Program-made: the position numbers and the translations under genes | Source: Bauldia litoralis | GTDB lineage: Bacteria; Pseudomonadota; Alphaproteobacteria; Rhizobiales; Kaistiaceae | Reading direction: 5' to 3' | DNA length: 64,000 bases | Assembly (NCBI RefSeq): GCF_900104485.1 | Contig: NZ_FMXQ01000002.1 | Coordinates: 248,001 to 312,000, forward strand | In this document: in pieces, positions 46,199 through 55,335 of the stretch | Numbering within the stretch: position 1 is the first letter of the stretch | Layout: every line of letters begins with the position of its first letter | The notes under the pieces: generated by a model | Databases searched by the model: none | The model's input: only the letters and a program-made list of their open reading frames with translations | What the model was told of the DNA's origin: nothing

Positions 46199-47746
46199 CT
46201 ACTTGGAGCCGATCTGCGAGAAGATCTTGTCCTTCGCATCGCCGATCGTGAAGCTGCCTGGCTTCTGTCGCGGCGGGAATTCCTCGAACGTCGCGAGGAA
46301 GGTCTCGACATATTCCGCCGCCGGCAGCAGCAGGAAGACGTGGTCGAGATACCAGTCCCAGTAGGTGTTCGAGGTGATGTTGGACCGCTCATAGGGGTCG
46401 CGCCGCAGGTTGAAGAGCAGCGGGATGCGCAGCTCGGTCCACGGCTCGGCCCACGCCCGCAGCGTCTGGGGATAGCGATGCTCGAGGAAGATCGCCTTCC
46501 AGTCGTTGTAGCGCAGCGCGGTCAGATCGCCATCGTCGGAGAAGTAGAAGATCTCGTTACGCGGGCTCTCGTCCTCTTCGCCAAGCAGATATGGCAGCGA
46601 GTTGTAGCCGTCGAGATGCACCTTGTACTCGCGGCCGATCGCCTGGACGCCACCTTCGAGCAACTCCTCCTTGATGTCCGGGTTTCCGGCCATCGCGAGG
46701 AAGGTCGGCAGCCAGTCCATGTGGTGCATGATCTCGTTCGAGACCGAGCCGGGCTCGATCTTGCCAGGCCAGCGAACCATCGCCGGCACCCGCCAGCCAC
46801 CTTCCCAGTTGGTGTTCTTCTCACCACGGAACGGCGTCATCGCCGCATCCGGCCAGCTGTTCATGTGCGGGCCGTTGTCGGTCGAGTAGAAGACGAACGT
46901 CTTGTCGGCGATGCCGAGTTCGTCGAGAAGCGCCAGGAATTGGCCGATATGCATGTCATGCTCGACCATGCCGTCGGCATACTCGTCCTGGCCGGACACG
47001 CCGCGCATCTCCGGCTTGACGTGGGTGCGGAAATGCATCCGCGTCCCGCTCCACCAGACGAACCACGGCACGTTCTCGGCCGTCTTGCGCTTGATGAAGT
47101 CGAGGGCGGCGGCAACTGTCTCGTCGTCGACCGTCTCCATGCGCTTCTTGGTCAGCGGGCCGGTGTCCTCGATCTCGCCGTCGGCGAAGGACTTGACCAC
47201 GCCGCGCGGACCGAAGCGCTCGCGGAATTCCGGATCCTTGGGATAATCCTCAAGCTCCGGCTCTTCCTCGGCATTCAGGTGGTAGAGGTTGCCGAAGAAC
47301 TCGTCGAAGCCGTTGTTGGTCGGGAGCATCTCGTCCCGGTCGCCAAGATGGTTCTTGCCGAACTGGCCGGTCGCATAGCCCTCGGCCTTGAGCAGGCCCG
47401 CGATGGTCGGGTCCTGGATGTTCATGCCTTCCGGCGCACCCGGCATGCCGACCTTGGAAAGGCCAGTACGGAACACGCTCTGACCGGTGATGAAGCTCGA
47501 CCGACCGGCGGTGCAGGACTGCTCGCCGTAATAGTCGGTGAAGATCATTCCCTGGTCTGCGATAGAGTCGATATTCGGCGTCCGGTAGCCCATCAGGCCC
47601 ATCGTGTAGGCGCTGATGTTGCTCTGGCCGATATCGTCTCCCCAGATCACGAGAATGTTGGGTTTCTCGGTCTCCTGAGCCTCTGCGAAAGAGACTGTCG
47701 CCACCGTCATGACGATGGCCGCGGTTACGCGCATGAGTGTTTGCAT
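46199..47746 (-). CDS. Exported type I sulfatase (arylsulfatase family), paralogue 2
   Basis: A 515-residue sulfatase with a signal peptide (ending SFAEAQ). The formylglycine site is Cys78 in SCTAGR; metal ligands lie in VIWGDDIGQ, GKNHLGDRDE and YSTDNGPH. It is closely similar to the protein at 42703-44253 over the whole length, differing most in the C-terminal third, which often sets substrate specificity. A strong ribosome site (AAGGAGG) lies 11 bases upstream. It is transcribed divergently from the AraC regulator at 47864 and has its own terminator, so it is a separate unit from the other two genes. Confidence 0.9.
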   Translation of the reverse strand: MQTLMRVTAAIVMTVATVSFAEAQETEKPNILVIWGDDIGQSNISAYTMGLMGYRTPNIDSIADQGMIFTDYYGEQSCTAGRSSFITGQSVFRTGLSKVGMPGAPEGMNIQDPTIAGLLKAEGYATGQFGKNHLGDRDEMLPTNNGFDEFFGNLYHLNAEEEPELEDYPKDPEFRERFGPRGVVKSFADGEIEDTGPLTKKRMETVDDETVAAALDFIKRKTAENVPWFVWWSGTRMHFRTHVKPEMRGVSGQDEYADGMVEHDMHIGQFLALLDELGIADKTFVFYSTDNGPHMNSWPDAAMTPFRGEKNTNWEGGWRVPAMVRWPGKIEPGSVSNEIMHHMDWLPTFLAMAGNPDIKEELLEGGVQAIGREYKVHLDGYNSLPYLLGEEDESPRNEIFYFSDDGDLTALRYNDWKAIFLEHRYPQTLRAWAEPWTELRIPLLFNLRRDPYERSNITSNTYWDWYLDHVFLLLPAAEYVETFLATFEEFPPRQKPGSFTIGDAKDKIFSQIGSK

Positions 47747-47863
47747 TGGGGGCTGATCCTCCTTGTTCCGCCGCTGACACTACGAGCGTCAGTCCATAGG
47801 CTAGACGCGCTTGCCTTTTGACGACAAAAAGGGGAACTCAAGTGCGGTTGCGGAGCACCGGTT

Positions 47864-48889
47864 GTGTCTGACTTAGAATTTACCAGGGTCCCGACACTGC
47901 CATTGATCGCGGACGCGGTTGCCGCCGATATCGGCCGCGTTGCCGTTCAAAAATGCTTCGATTCCATAGGAATTAGCAGGGAAACCCTGTCCCGGCCGGG
48001 CGCCGTGCTGCCGATGCGCGATCTTTTTGGTCTCTTCGAATTATTCGCACGGAAGCGCGGCGATGACGCTTTCGGCCTCTTCGCCGGCAACGCGCTGCAA
48101 CCGGCTTCCTTCGGCCTGTTCATTCGCTTTGCCGCGCAAGGACCGACGTTGGCGGCCGCTATCGACCGTGGGAACAGGGGCCTGCGCCTTCATCAGGTCT
48201 GCAGCACCTTCGCGCTGACCGCCGATAACGCATTTGTGAAGTGGTCCTACACGGTGGACTTGCCGCTCTCGTTCGGTCGTCACCATCACGCCGTTCACGT
48301 CCTCCTGCTGATGCGGTCATTCGTGACGACCTTTCTCGGCCACCTACCCCGGATTATGGAGATCGGCCTCGAGGCGAACGAGTACGGATCCTCTGGCGGT
48401 CTGGAAGAGGTCTTTGCCGCGCCCGCCCGCTGGGGACAACGCGCCAATTACCTGTTGTTCCCCCGCGACCTCCTCCTGACCCCGCGGAAGCCGACGCTGG
48501 ACCCCGAAGAGCCGATCACCTTCGGAGACCTCCGGCGCTATGCGCTTGGCCACCCGCCGAGAACCGCCAGCGAACGGGTGCGGGCAGCGATTCAATTGCG
48601 TGGCAATGACGCGCGCACGTCCCTCGACGATGTCGCGCGCTACCTCAATGTCGGCGCACGGACGCTCCAAAGGCAGCTCTCGCGGGAGAGTTCGACGTTC
48701 AAGATGATCAGTGAGACGGCGCAGAAAATCCGCGCCCGGGAACTGATCAAGGAAACGGACCTGCCGATGAAGCAGATTTCGCGTTTGATCGGCTACACGG
48801 ACGCCGCTCATTTCACGAGGGCGTATCGCGGTTGGTACGGGATCGCCCCGAGCCAGGACCGCATCTCCTCGAAAAGCGCTGCGATCTAG
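47864..48889 (+). CDS. AraC-family regulator, divergent from the sulfatase
   Basis: A 341-residue regulator with the long N-terminal AraC sensor domain (FDSIGISRETLSRPGAVLPM, GLFELFARKRGDDAFGLF) and a C-terminal AraC double HTH (DDVARYLNVGARTLQRQL and LPMKQISRLIGYTDAAHFTRAY). GTG start with GGAG upstream. The 117-base divergent gap with sulfatase paralogue 2 suggests it controls that gene, and possibly the phosphatase-sulfatase pair; this is inference from position. The MFS transporter follows 61 bases downstream. Confidence 0.88.
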   Translation: MSDLEFTRVPTLPLIADAVAADIGRVAVQKCFDSIGISRETLSRPGAVLPMRDLFGLFELFARKRGDDAFGLFAGNALQPASFGLFIRFAAQGPTLAAAIDRGNRGLRLHQVCSTFALTADNAFVKWSYTVDLPLSFGRHHHAVHVLLLMRSFVTTFLGHLPRIMEIGLEANEYGSSGGLEEVFAAPARWGQRANYLLFPRDLLLTPRKPTLDPEEPITFGDLRRYALGHPPRTASERVRAAIQLRGNDARTSLDDVARYLNVGARTLQRQLSRESSTFKMISETAQKIRARELIKETDLPMKQISRLIGYTDAAHFTRAYRGWYGIAPSQDRISSKSAAI

Positions 48890-48950
48890 ATGGCGTCTGA
48901 TGGGCTGGCGGCCGAGTCAGGCTCGCTGAACGGTTTCGGGGGAGCGGGTC

Positions 48951-50240
48951 TTGAGTGAACTGCAAGACAGCGGACGGGCCGGCATAAGTCGCCTGACTCC
49001 GCCACGATGGCTCAACCGCCGGACGATGACCTGGGCCAGCTACGACTTCGCGGCGTCCACCTATTTCGGCGTGATACCTGTTCTCATCTTCCCGATCTTC
49101 TTCGCCACGGTCGTCGCCCCCGGTCCGTCGGGAGACCTCTATTGGGGCTTGTCGGTCGCCGGGGCATATGTGGTCTCCGGCCTTGCCGCTCCGCTTCTCG
49201 GCGTCCTTGCCGACCGGACCCGGAGCCGCCTGCCCCTGATGGCGGCCGCCACGCTGGCCTGTTGCCTGGCGACTGCGGCCACCGCGGCCGTCGCCCCGGG
49301 ACAGGTTGCCGCCGCGGTTGTCATCTGCGCCGTCGCCCAGACCGGCTACTTCCTCGCCATGTCCCTCTACGAATCCTACCTGCCGGGAATCACGACTCCT
49401 GCCGACTCCGGCCGCGTGTCCTGTTTCGCCTGGTCGATCGGCTTCGTCGGCGGCGGCGTCGCTCTCCTCGCCGTTCTCTTCATCGTCAGGACCGGGCCTT
49501 CGCCGGGGGCGATGACATCCAGCGGTTTCCAGACAAGTTTCATCGTCGTCGCCCTGATGTTCGCCCTTTTCGCGCTGCCGGCGCTTGTCGGCCTGCGACG
49601 GATCGCGGTCCCGAGGTCGGCGAGCGAGCCGATCTTGCCGGTCCTGGATCTCATGCGCAGTTGGCGCATGCATCGTCAGGTCTTCACGCTGATCCTCGCC
49701 GCGTGTCTCATCAACAGCGGCATCGTCACGGTCCTGGTCTTCTCGACAAAATTCTTCGCGTCGAATTTCGGGGCTTCCATCGATCGATTGCTGGTGCTGC
49801 TTCTGGTGTTTCACCTGATCGCGGTGCCCGCCACATGGGGGTTCGGGGAACTCGCCGACCGCTGGTCCCATACCAGGGCGATCATCGCGTCGCTCGTCAT
49901 CTGGGCCGCGGGGATCCTTCTCATGATCCTCGGCCGTGGCGAATGGGTTCCGGTCATCGTCGTCGTCCTCCTGGCGACGGTCGTCGGCTCGACCCAGGCG
50001 CTTCTTCGATCGCTGCTGGCGCGCATGGTGCCGATCGGCCGGGCAGCAGAGTTCTTCGGTTTCAGTACGTTGTCCGGTCGCGCCTCGGCGGCGCTTGGCC
50101 CCCTGACCTATGGTGCAATCTCGGCGGCGACGGGCAGCGAGCGGATCGCGCTTGTCTCGGTGTTCGTTTTCATGGCCGCCGGCGCGGTTGTGATCACCCG
50201 GCTGCGCTTCGAGGATGCAGCGGCCCCTCATCACGCTTGA
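48951..50240 (+). CDS. MFS transporter of the UMF1 (Atg22-like) family
   Basis: A 429-residue membrane protein with about 12 hydrophobic segments. The N-terminal MTWASYDFAASTYFGVIPV and the loop GVLADRTRSRLPLM are typical of the UMF1 branch of the major facilitator superfamily, which includes Atg22-like permeases; substrates are largely unknown. TTG start with a GGGGGAG ribosome site 7 bases upstream. Co-orientation with the AraC regulator suggests co-expression with it. Confidence 0.85.
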   Translation: MSELQDSGRAGISRLTPPRWLNRRTMTWASYDFAASTYFGVIPVLIFPIFFATVVAPGPSGDLYWGLSVAGAYVVSGLAAPLLGVLADRTRSRLPLMAAATLACCLATAATAAVAPGQVAAAVVICAVAQTGYFLAMSLYESYLPGITTPADSGRVSCFAWSIGFVGGGVALLAVLFIVRTGPSPGAMTSSGFQTSFIVVALMFALFALPALVGLRRIAVPRSASEPILPVLDLMRSWRMHRQVFTLILAACLINSGIVTVLVFSTKFFASNFGASIDRLLVLLLVFHLIAVPATWGFGELADRWSHTRAIIASLVIWAAGILLMILGRGEWVPVIVVVLLATVVGSTQALLRSLLARMVPIGRAAEFFGFSTLSGRASAALGPLTYGAISAATGSERIALVSVFVFMAAGAVVITRLRFEDAAAPHHA

Positions 50241-50247
50241 GCGGCGG

Positions 50248-50266
50248 CTTCTGCCGTTCGCAGAAG
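50248..50266 (+). terminator. Weak hairpin after the MFS gene
   Basis: CTTCTGC / GCAGAAG, a 7-bp stem with a 5-base loop, beginning 8 bases after the MFS stop. There is no T-run, so it may only attenuate or protect the transcript. The rest of the 137-base gap before the cytochrome gene shows no clear promoter. Confidence 0.3.
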
Positions 50267-50377
50267 AGGCCATTGACCGCGCGCCAAATGAACCGCAGGT
50301 TCGCCGGGCGCGCTGGTTCTGAGAGAAGCCTCGAAGGACAGCCGCGCGAACCGGAAACGAACAGCGTGGTCTGACGA

Positions 50378-52402
50378 ATGGCGCCCGATACTAACCGTGA
50401 TGGAGTCCTGTCCGCGGACCACCGCGTGAACGGGATTCTCTCCCGCGGATTCCGACTTCTGGTGCCGCCGCTTGCCGCCCTGATCATCGTCGGCGGCCTT
50501 GGCGCGCAGGCCGTCGGACAGACGCTGGACGCCCCCGCCTATGTCGGCTCCGAGACATGCGCCGAGTGTCACGCCGGGCAGATGGAAGCCTGGTCCGATT
50601 CGCATCACGGCCTCGCCTGGACGTTGCCGGGCGAGGACACGGTTCTCGCCGATTTCGACGATACCGAGTTCGCTGACCATGGCGTCATGGCCCGCTTCCG
50701 TCGCGAAGCCACCCGGTATCTCGCGTCGGTAACCGAGACGGATGGCGTCACCCGGGACTATGAGGTCCACTCGGTGGTCGGCGTCGAGCCCCTTCAGCAG
50801 TACCTGTTCGAGACCGAACCGGGACGGCTGCAGAGCTTCGATATCGTCTGGGATACCGAGAAGAAGACCTGGTTCCACCTCTATCCGGACCAGGACCTGC
50901 CGCCCGACGACGGGCTGCACTGGACCGGTCCCTACAAGAACTGGAACGGCCGGTGCGCCGAGTGCCATGCCACCGGATACGAGAAGAAATACGACCCGAA
51001 GACCAGGATCTACGCCTCGACACAGGCCGAGATTGGGGTGGGCTGCGAGGCCTGCCACGGACCGGGCGAAGCCCATCTTGCCTGGACAGAGGGGCGCGAG
51101 CCGGAAGCGAATTCCGTCCCGCTCGACCCGTTCGGTTTCACGATGGCTTTCGATGGCGGGAACACCGAGGCCGAGATTCAGCAATGCGCCGGGTGCCATT
51201 CGCTGCGCGAGGCTTACGGCGACGGAAATCCCCTTCCCGGCACGCCGTATCATGACGCCTACAACCTCTCGCTCCTGACGCCGAATGCCTATCACGCCGA
51301 TGGGCAGATTCTCGGCGAGGTCTATGTCTACGGGTCATTCCTGCAGTCGAAGATGTATGAGCGCGGTGTCGGCTGCATGAACTGCCATGACCCGCACACC
51401 ACGGAGTTGAAGGCCGAGGGCAACGCCGTCTGCACGCAGTGCCATTCGCCGGCCGGCAATTCCGAATTCCCGACCCTGAAGCTCGCGACCTATGACAGCC
51501 CGGAGCATCATTTTCACCCTGACGGCTCGCCGGGTACGGAATGCAAGAGCTGTCACATGACCGAGCGGACCTACATGGGCAACGACCTTCGCGCCGATCA
51601 CAGTTTCCGCATTCCGCGCCCCGACCTGTCGGCGTTCACCGGCGCGCCCGACGCCTGCACCGGCTGTCACCAGGACCAATCGGCGGACTGGGCCGCCGAA
51701 CGTATTGCCGAATGGTACCCCAACTCGACCAAGCGAAACTTCCACTACGGCCTGACGCTCGCGCGCGGTCGCGAGAACCCAGCGGCCGCTCGCGACGCCC
51801 TCATTGCGTTGGCCGAAGCGACAGACGTTCCGGCGATCGCCCGGGCGACCGCCCTCGGCCTTCTTCAGCCCGTCGCCGACCCCGAACTCGCCGCCCGTTT
51901 CGAACCCTTGCTGTCGAACGAAAGCGCCCTGATCCGCACCGAGGCCCTGGAACTGCAGCGCGCCGCCCCTCCTCGCGACCGGGTGCTGCGCGTCATCAAC
52001 CTCCTCGACGACCCGGCGACCTCGGTCCGCTTCGCCGCCGCGCGCCAGATGCTCGATGCACCGGTCGCGCAGTTTCCCAGGGACGTTGAAGTCAAGCTGG
52101 CCGCGGCGATGAAGGAATGGCAGGCCTCCCTCACCACGCGGGCCGACTATCCCGAGACGCAGCTTGCAATCGCCGGGACGGCCCTTGTGACGCGGAATTT
52201 CCCGGCGGCAGTGGCCGCCTTCCGTGAAGCCGTCACCCTCGATCCGCAACTGGTCGACGCATGGGTGATGCTCGTCCGCATCCCCGCCGCCCTGGGGGAT
52301 ATCGACGCTGCGCGGAGTGCCCTGGACGAGGCCCTCGCCGTGAACCCGGACGACCCGCGCCTCCAGGCCTTTGCCGCGGAACTCGAAGCGGAACAGCCGT
52401 AG
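50378..52402 (+). CDS. Octaheme c-type cytochrome with C-terminal TPR/HEAT-like region
   Basis: A 674-residue protein. An N-terminal hydrophobic segment (about 26-48, LVPPLAALIIVGGLG) is a signal peptide or anchor. Eight CxxCH haem motifs follow at residues 61, 193, 223, 270, 333, 352, 389 and 427. The last ~220 residues have no haem motif and form helical repeats (AAARDALIALAEATDVPAIA, then a TPR-like NFPAAVAAFREAVTLDP). The layout recalls the multihaem cytochrome c554/nitrite-reductase-related group fused to repeats; the reaction is not predictable. It is periplasmic, needs the Ccm system and follows the MFS gene. Confidence 0.88.
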   Translation: MAPDTNRDGVLSADHRVNGILSRGFRLLVPPLAALIIVGGLGAQAVGQTLDAPAYVGSETCAECHAGQMEAWSDSHHGLAWTLPGEDTVLADFDDTEFADHGVMARFRREATRYLASVTETDGVTRDYEVHSVVGVEPLQQYLFETEPGRLQSFDIVWDTEKKTWFHLYPDQDLPPDDGLHWTGPYKNWNGRCAECHATGYEKKYDPKTRIYASTQAEIGVGCEACHGPGEAHLAWTEGREPEANSVPLDPFGFTMAFDGGNTEAEIQQCAGCHSLREAYGDGNPLPGTPYHDAYNLSLLTPNAYHADGQILGEVYVYGSFLQSKMYERGVGCMNCHDPHTTELKAEGNAVCTQCHSPAGNSEFPTLKLATYDSPEHHFHPDGSPGTECKSCHMTERTYMGNDLRADHSFRIPRPDLSAFTGAPDACTGCHQDQSADWAAERIAEWYPNSTKRNFHYGLTLARGRENPAAARDALIALAEATDVPAIARATALGLLQPVADPELAARFEPLLSNESALIRTEALELQRAAPPRDRVLRVINLLDDPATSVRFAAARQMLDAPVAQFPRDVEVKLAAAMKEWQASLTTRADYPETQLAIAGTALVTRNFPAAVAAFREAVTLDPQLVDAWVMLVRIPAALGDIDAARSALDEALAVNPDDPRLQAFAAELEAEQP

Positions 52403-52445
52403 CCGGCGGATCGCCGCGGCCGCATCGCCAGAAGGCTCTGTTTGC

Positions 52446-53234
52446 TCAGTCGCTTTTGCGGTTGATGTTCCTCGGCGTCACCAGCCTGGCAGGTCGCCGC
52501 TCCTCCGCCGCCTTGAACAGCGAGAAGGTCTGGTTGACGTAGTTCACGGCGCCGGCGATGTGCTGGAGGTATTCTTGGAGCTCGGGCGTCTTCTCCGCTT
52601 CAACGACCTGCACCGCCCGATCGGCCGGCTCGGTCTCGAACATCGCATAGAACAGCGGTTCGCCGCGATGGAGGATGATGTCCTTCGACGGATCGTGCCA
52701 CTCGAAGGCCCACATCAGCGGGCGCGGCCAGACGTTGATCGGGAAACGGCCGCCGAAGATCGTCCCCGGCAGCGGATCCGCCCGGTAATGCATGAACGGC
52801 GCGACTTGGGACAGATAGACCGGCTCGTCGGCGACGAAGACGTATGGCAGCGATATCTGGATGGTCGGGCGGTCCTTGTAACGCCATTCGGCCTCGCCGA
52901 CGACGTGCAGGTGCTCCGCCAGCTTCTTGGAACGGACCGGGCTCTTCTCGCCCAGCGCGTTGCGCACCAGCGGCTTCCCCTCCGGCGAGCGGACGAACTG
53001 CAGGTGGAGATCGAAGGGGCACTTGATGACGAAATAGCGGCTCTCGAGGTTGATCACCGCCGGGCAGCGCGACGCCGATTTCGCGTGGCTCTTGCTCATC
53101 TCCACCGAGCGGACACGCTCCGGCGGCTGAAACACCACGCCCGGTTTGTCGTCACCGAGGAACCAGCCGACCCGCACCGGGCCGGAGCCGCGCTCGCCGG
53201 CGTCCGGCGGATCGATCGAGACCGAGAAATGCAT
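52446..53234 (-). CDS. Conserved-looking protein of unknown function
   Basis: A 262-residue soluble protein with no signal peptide and no membrane segment; I do not recognise the family. Features: an aromatic/Pro-rich core (FGGRFPINVWPRPLMWAFEW, LHRGEPLFYAMFETEP) and a C-terminal helix-prone region (EYLQHIAGAVNYVNQTFSLF) ending in basic residues. Only one pair of Cys (SRCPAV, IKCPFD) is present and no metal or P-loop motif. It is convergent with the cytochrome gene (43 bases between stops) and upstream of nothing on the same strand for ~130 bases, so it is probably a single gene. Confidence 0.75.
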   Translation of the reverse strand: MHFSVSIDPPDAGERGSGPVRVGWFLGDDKPGVVFQPPERVRSVEMSKSHAKSASRCPAVINLESRYFVIKCPFDLHLQFVRSPEGKPLVRNALGEKSPVRSKKLAEHLHVVGEAEWRYKDRPTIQISLPYVFVADEPVYLSQVAPFMHYRADPLPGTIFGGRFPINVWPRPLMWAFEWHDPSKDIILHRGEPLFYAMFETEPADRAVQVVEAEKTPELQEYLQHIAGAVNYVNQTFSLFKAAEERRPARLVTPRNINRKSD

Positions 53235-53360
53235 GGTTCGCCGTCACCTTGTGAAGTCGTTGAAACGACGCCCGCCCCGAAAGGTCCCGTAGCCGGCCCC
53301 CCGAGGCAAGCCGTCAATCAGCGGCCGGCGATCCGGCGTCCTGGGACGATCGCCGCGTTT

Positions 53361-53912
53361 CTATTCGTAGAGCCGCCACAGCGGCGACATCTTCGACTTC
53401 TTCTTCGCCGGACTGACCGTGGCATTCGTCGCCACGCGCGCCGAGCCGCCATTGTCCTGGATGACGATCCGGGTGGAATAAATTCCCCGCTGCTGAACCA
53501 GACCGAAGAGGATCTTGGCATTCGCCGGCGAGAGCCTGACGCAGCCGTGCGACACCGGACGCCCGAGGTTGCGGGTCGACAGGCTGCCATGGATTGCATG
53601 GCCCTGATGGGTGAAGAAGATCGAATGCGGCATCGGCGCATCGTCCCATTCCTCGGAGAAGTGGTCCTCCTCGAGCCGGAACGGCTGATACGAGCCGCTG
53701 GGCGTGACGTATCCCTTCGCACCGGTCGAGACCGGCCAGACATATTTCTGCTTGCCGTCCACGGACACCGACATCTTCTGGGCGGTCTTGTCGATCGACA
53801 CGACGATCCCCGCCGACGCGGCAGAGGCCAGGACTGTCGCCACGGCAAGTGCCATGCCGCCGACCAACCAGCGCCGAAGAACTCCAGACCAAACACCACC
53901 AGCCAACTGCAT
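53361..53912 (-). CDS. L,D-transpeptidase (YkuD domain)
   Basis: A 183-residue exported protein: signal peptide (ending ASAASAG) then a YkuD domain (about 36-155) with the catalytic signature HGS and SHGCVRLSPANA, where the Cys is the nucleophile. The domain forms 3-3 cross-links in peptidoglycan or attaches proteins to it. It lies 126 bases downstream of the unknown gene on the minus strand and 94 bases before the TRAP permease stop. The length is typical of small alphaproteobacterial YkuD proteins. Confidence 0.93.
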   Translation of the reverse strand: MQLAGGVWSGVLRRWLVGGMALAVATVLASAASAGIVVSIDKTAQKMSVSVDGKQKYVWPVSTGAKGYVTPSGSYQPFRLEEDHFSEEWDDAPMPHSIFFTHQGHAIHGSLSTRNLGRPVSHGCVRLSPANAKILFGLVQQRGIYSTRIVIQDNGGSARVATNATVSPAKKKSKMSPLWRLYE

Positions 53913-54006
53913 GCTCTCGGCCCTTCTTTGCCAGCCGCCACGATTCTAGGAGAAATTACCGCGGCCGGACTCGAAAGCAAGGAAAGAGATCACACGAAAA
54001 CTGCCG

Positions 54007-55332
54007 TTACCCCCGAAGCAGGTGGGGGAGCCAGAGCGACACCGCCGGGAAAGCGACAAGCAGGACGACCCGGACAATCTCGGAGGCGAAGAACGGCATC
54101 ACGCCCTTGAAGGTCTGCCGCATCGGGATATCCGGCGCCTGGGCGTTGATGATGAAGACGTTGAGGCCGACCGGCGGCGTTATCAAACCCAGTTCGACGA
54201 CGATCAGGGCGACGATTCCGAACCAGATCTTGAGGTCGTCCACCGGCATGCCGAAGTCGAGATCGACGATCACCGGCCAGAAGAAGGGGATGGCCAGGAT
54301 GATCATCGACAGGCTGTCCATCAGCATGCCGAGGACGATGAAGATGACGATGACCAGCGCCAGGATGGCGAAGGGGCCGAGCCCGCTTCCCTGAAGCAGT
54401 TCGGCCACTGCCTGCGGGACGCCCGCCCGCGACATGAAGATCGAAAGCAGCGCCGCCCCCAGCAGGATGAGGAAGATCATGCCGCTGGTGCGGGCCGTCT
54501 CGAGCAGCGCCTCGATCGAGTCGCGAATGGACAGCCGACGTCGGGCGAAGCCGTAGATCGCGACGAGGAAGACGCCGATGGCGCCGGCCGGCGTCGGATT
54601 GTAAAGCCCGCCATAGATGCCGCCGACAACGATCGCGAAGATCACGAAGACGGGAAAGACGGCGACCGTCGCCGACACGAACTCTCCCCGGCTGACCGGT
54701 TCCCCGCGCGGTCCGGCGCCCGGCGCAACACGCACATAGATCGCCACCGTCAGAAGGAACATGATGACCGCGAGGATGCCCGGCAGCAGCGCCGCGGCAA
54801 AAAGCGTGACGACATTCGCCTCGACGATGATCGCATAGACGATCAGCACGACCGACGGCGGGATCAGGATACCCAGTGTGCCGCCGGCGGCGATTGTTCC
54901 GGTCGCCAGCGCCGGCGAATAACGGTAGCGGCGGAGTTCCGGCAGCGCGACCTGCCCCATCGTCGACGCCGTGGCGGTCGATGAGCCGCACACCGCTCCG
55001 AACCCGCCGCAGGCGGCGACGGCGGCCATCGCCACCCCGCCATTGAACCGCCCGAGCCAGGCATTGGCGGCGCGGAACAGGTCGCGGCTCAATCCGCAGC
55101 GCGAGGCAAGCCCGCCCATCAGGATGAACATCGGCAGCACCGACAGGTCGTAGATCGAGAACTGCGCGTAGGCGAGGTCCTTGAGCTGGTAAAGGACGAT
55201 GCTCGGTCCCGACTGGAGGCTGGTGCCGACCACGCCGACGAGGATCATCGTGTAGGCGATCGGGACGCGGATCGCGATCAGTGTCAGGAGGACGACGAGA
55301 CCGGCGATACCGGTGGCGAAACTGGCGTCCAT
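54007..55332 (-). CDS. dctM: TRAP transporter large permease
   Basis: A 441-residue inner-membrane protein with about 12 hydrophobic segments, of the DctM type (AACGGFGAVCGSSTATASTM and LIPPSVVLIVYAIIVEANV are typical signatures, each within the family's conserved loops). It forms the transport channel with the small subunit and the periplasmic binder encoded upstream. The start is 3 bases after the dctQ stop. Likely driven by the sodium gradient, as in the family. Confidence 0.95.
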   Translation of the reverse strand: MDASFATGIAGLVVLLTLIAIRVPIAYTMILVGVVGTSLQSGPSIVLYQLKDLAYAQFSIYDLSVLPMFILMGGLASRCGLSRDLFRAANAWLGRFNGGVAMAAVAACGGFGAVCGSSTATASTMGQVALPELRRYRYSPALATGTIAAGGTLGILIPPSVVLIVYAIIVEANVVTLFAAALLPGILAVIMFLLTVAIYVRVAPGAGPRGEPVSRGEFVSATVAVFPVFVIFAIVVGGIYGGLYNPTPAGAIGVFLVAIYGFARRRLSIRDSIEALLETARTSGMIFLILLGAALLSIFMSRAGVPQAVAELLQGSGLGPFAILALVIVIFIVLGMLMDSLSMIILAIPFFWPVIVDLDFGMPVDDLKIWFGIVALIVVELGLITPPVGLNVFIINAQAPDIPMRQTFKGVMPFFASEIVRVVLLVAFPAVSLWLPHLLRG

Positions 55333-55335
55333 GTC

